Shown one piece after another: positions 26,496 through 26,673 of a stretch of 26,673 nucleotides of DNA. A program made the translations under genes and the position numbers. Positions within the stretch are counted from its first letter, which is position 1. Every line of letters starts with the position of its first letter. Below the pieces are notes generated by a model. The model saw only the letters and a program-made list of their open reading frames with translations, was not told the DNA's origin and made no database searches. Source of the DNA: an uncultured Actinomycetes bacterium. Lineage in GTDB: Bacteria > Actinomycetota > Actinomycetes > Mycobacteriales > Nakamurellaceae. The stretch is from positions 1-26,673 of the forward strand of contig CALANS010000155.1 in NCBI GenBank assembly GCA_937926105.1. Direction: 5' to 3'.

Positions 26496-26673
26496 GCACG
26501 ATGGGCGCGCTGTACGGGCCGCGGGTGGCTACGACGGGTCACCATCACGTGACTGTCGATCTTGAAACTCACGTGGATCGAACCGTTGCTGGCCAGGGTG
26601 ACCGCGTCCGGTAAGGGATGGGACTGCCCCCGGTTCGGTTGACTCCTTGCCTGTGAGGATTCGGTCCTTGCTG
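26496..26673 (-). other. Window end: possible 3' remnant of a transposase/integrase frame
   Basis: A minus-strand frame is open from the window edge to a TGA at 26464 and contains LPDAVTLASNGSIHVSFKI. This resembles the C-terminal beta-strand region of some IS481-type transposases. The frame overlaps the end of the HEPN-like gene and the rest of its translation is unremarkable, so it may be chance. The flanking sequence is needed to decide. Confidence 0.2.

Overview
This window comes from a high-GC actinobacterium. The evidence is GC-biased codon use, frequent GTG starts, an FHA/FtsK EssC-like ATPase, a WS/DGAT-type acyltransferase, an Rv3235-family protein, a DUF6912-type protein, and a secA ... 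aroA-rsgA neighbourhood that, from memory, resembles the secA1 (Rv3240c) to aroA (Rv3227) region of Mycobacterium. Genus cannot be fixed from the sequence; a Nakamurella- or Frankia-like lineage would fit.

The left and centre (about 1-21.8 kb) is a dense chromosomal core block. It opens with the 3' part of secA (+). Next come a PIG-L deacetylase (-), a large polytopic membrane protein ending in an alpha/beta-hydrolase-type GHSQGS motif (+), and a coupled LysM protein / Rv3235-family pair (-). A conserved hypothetical gene (+) and a small excisionase-type HTH gene (-) follow. A + strand operon then runs through a SAF-domain protein, a MinD/CpaE-like ATPase, a WS/DGAT-like protein with an altered HHxxxDG motif, and a DUF6912-type protein. 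Convergent to it are yceI (-) and a 1344-residue EssC-like FHA/FtsK ATPase (-). The aroA-rsgA operon (-) overlaps by 4 nt, and the overlap implies a CTG start for rsgA. A VOC protein and an AraC-type regulator (both -) close the block. Noncoding signals include two DnaA-box-like 9-mers upstream of the HTH gene, a palindromic operator over the yceI promoter, and terminator-like hairpins after rsgA and between the convergent pair at 8.8 kb.

The right end (about 21.85-26.67 kb) looks accessory. Gene density falls, GC is visibly lower in parts, Shine-Dalgarno sequences are hard to see, and there are remnants and a frameshift. A perfect 16-bp inverted repeat with a 3-nt loop sits at the boundary. 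After it come a SIR2-like (probably DUF4917-type) protein that keeps GNGFS, TTNYD and LHG motifs, then three unrelated-looking helical proteins. Each of the three contains one R-x4-H motif of the HEPN type (RHDSVH, RNLHSH, RDDAVH); the middle one is split by a +1 frameshift in a run of C. A SIR2-like NAD-binding protein beside several HEPN-like proteins suggests a candidate defence or toxin island. That reading is inference and is the main item worth following up.
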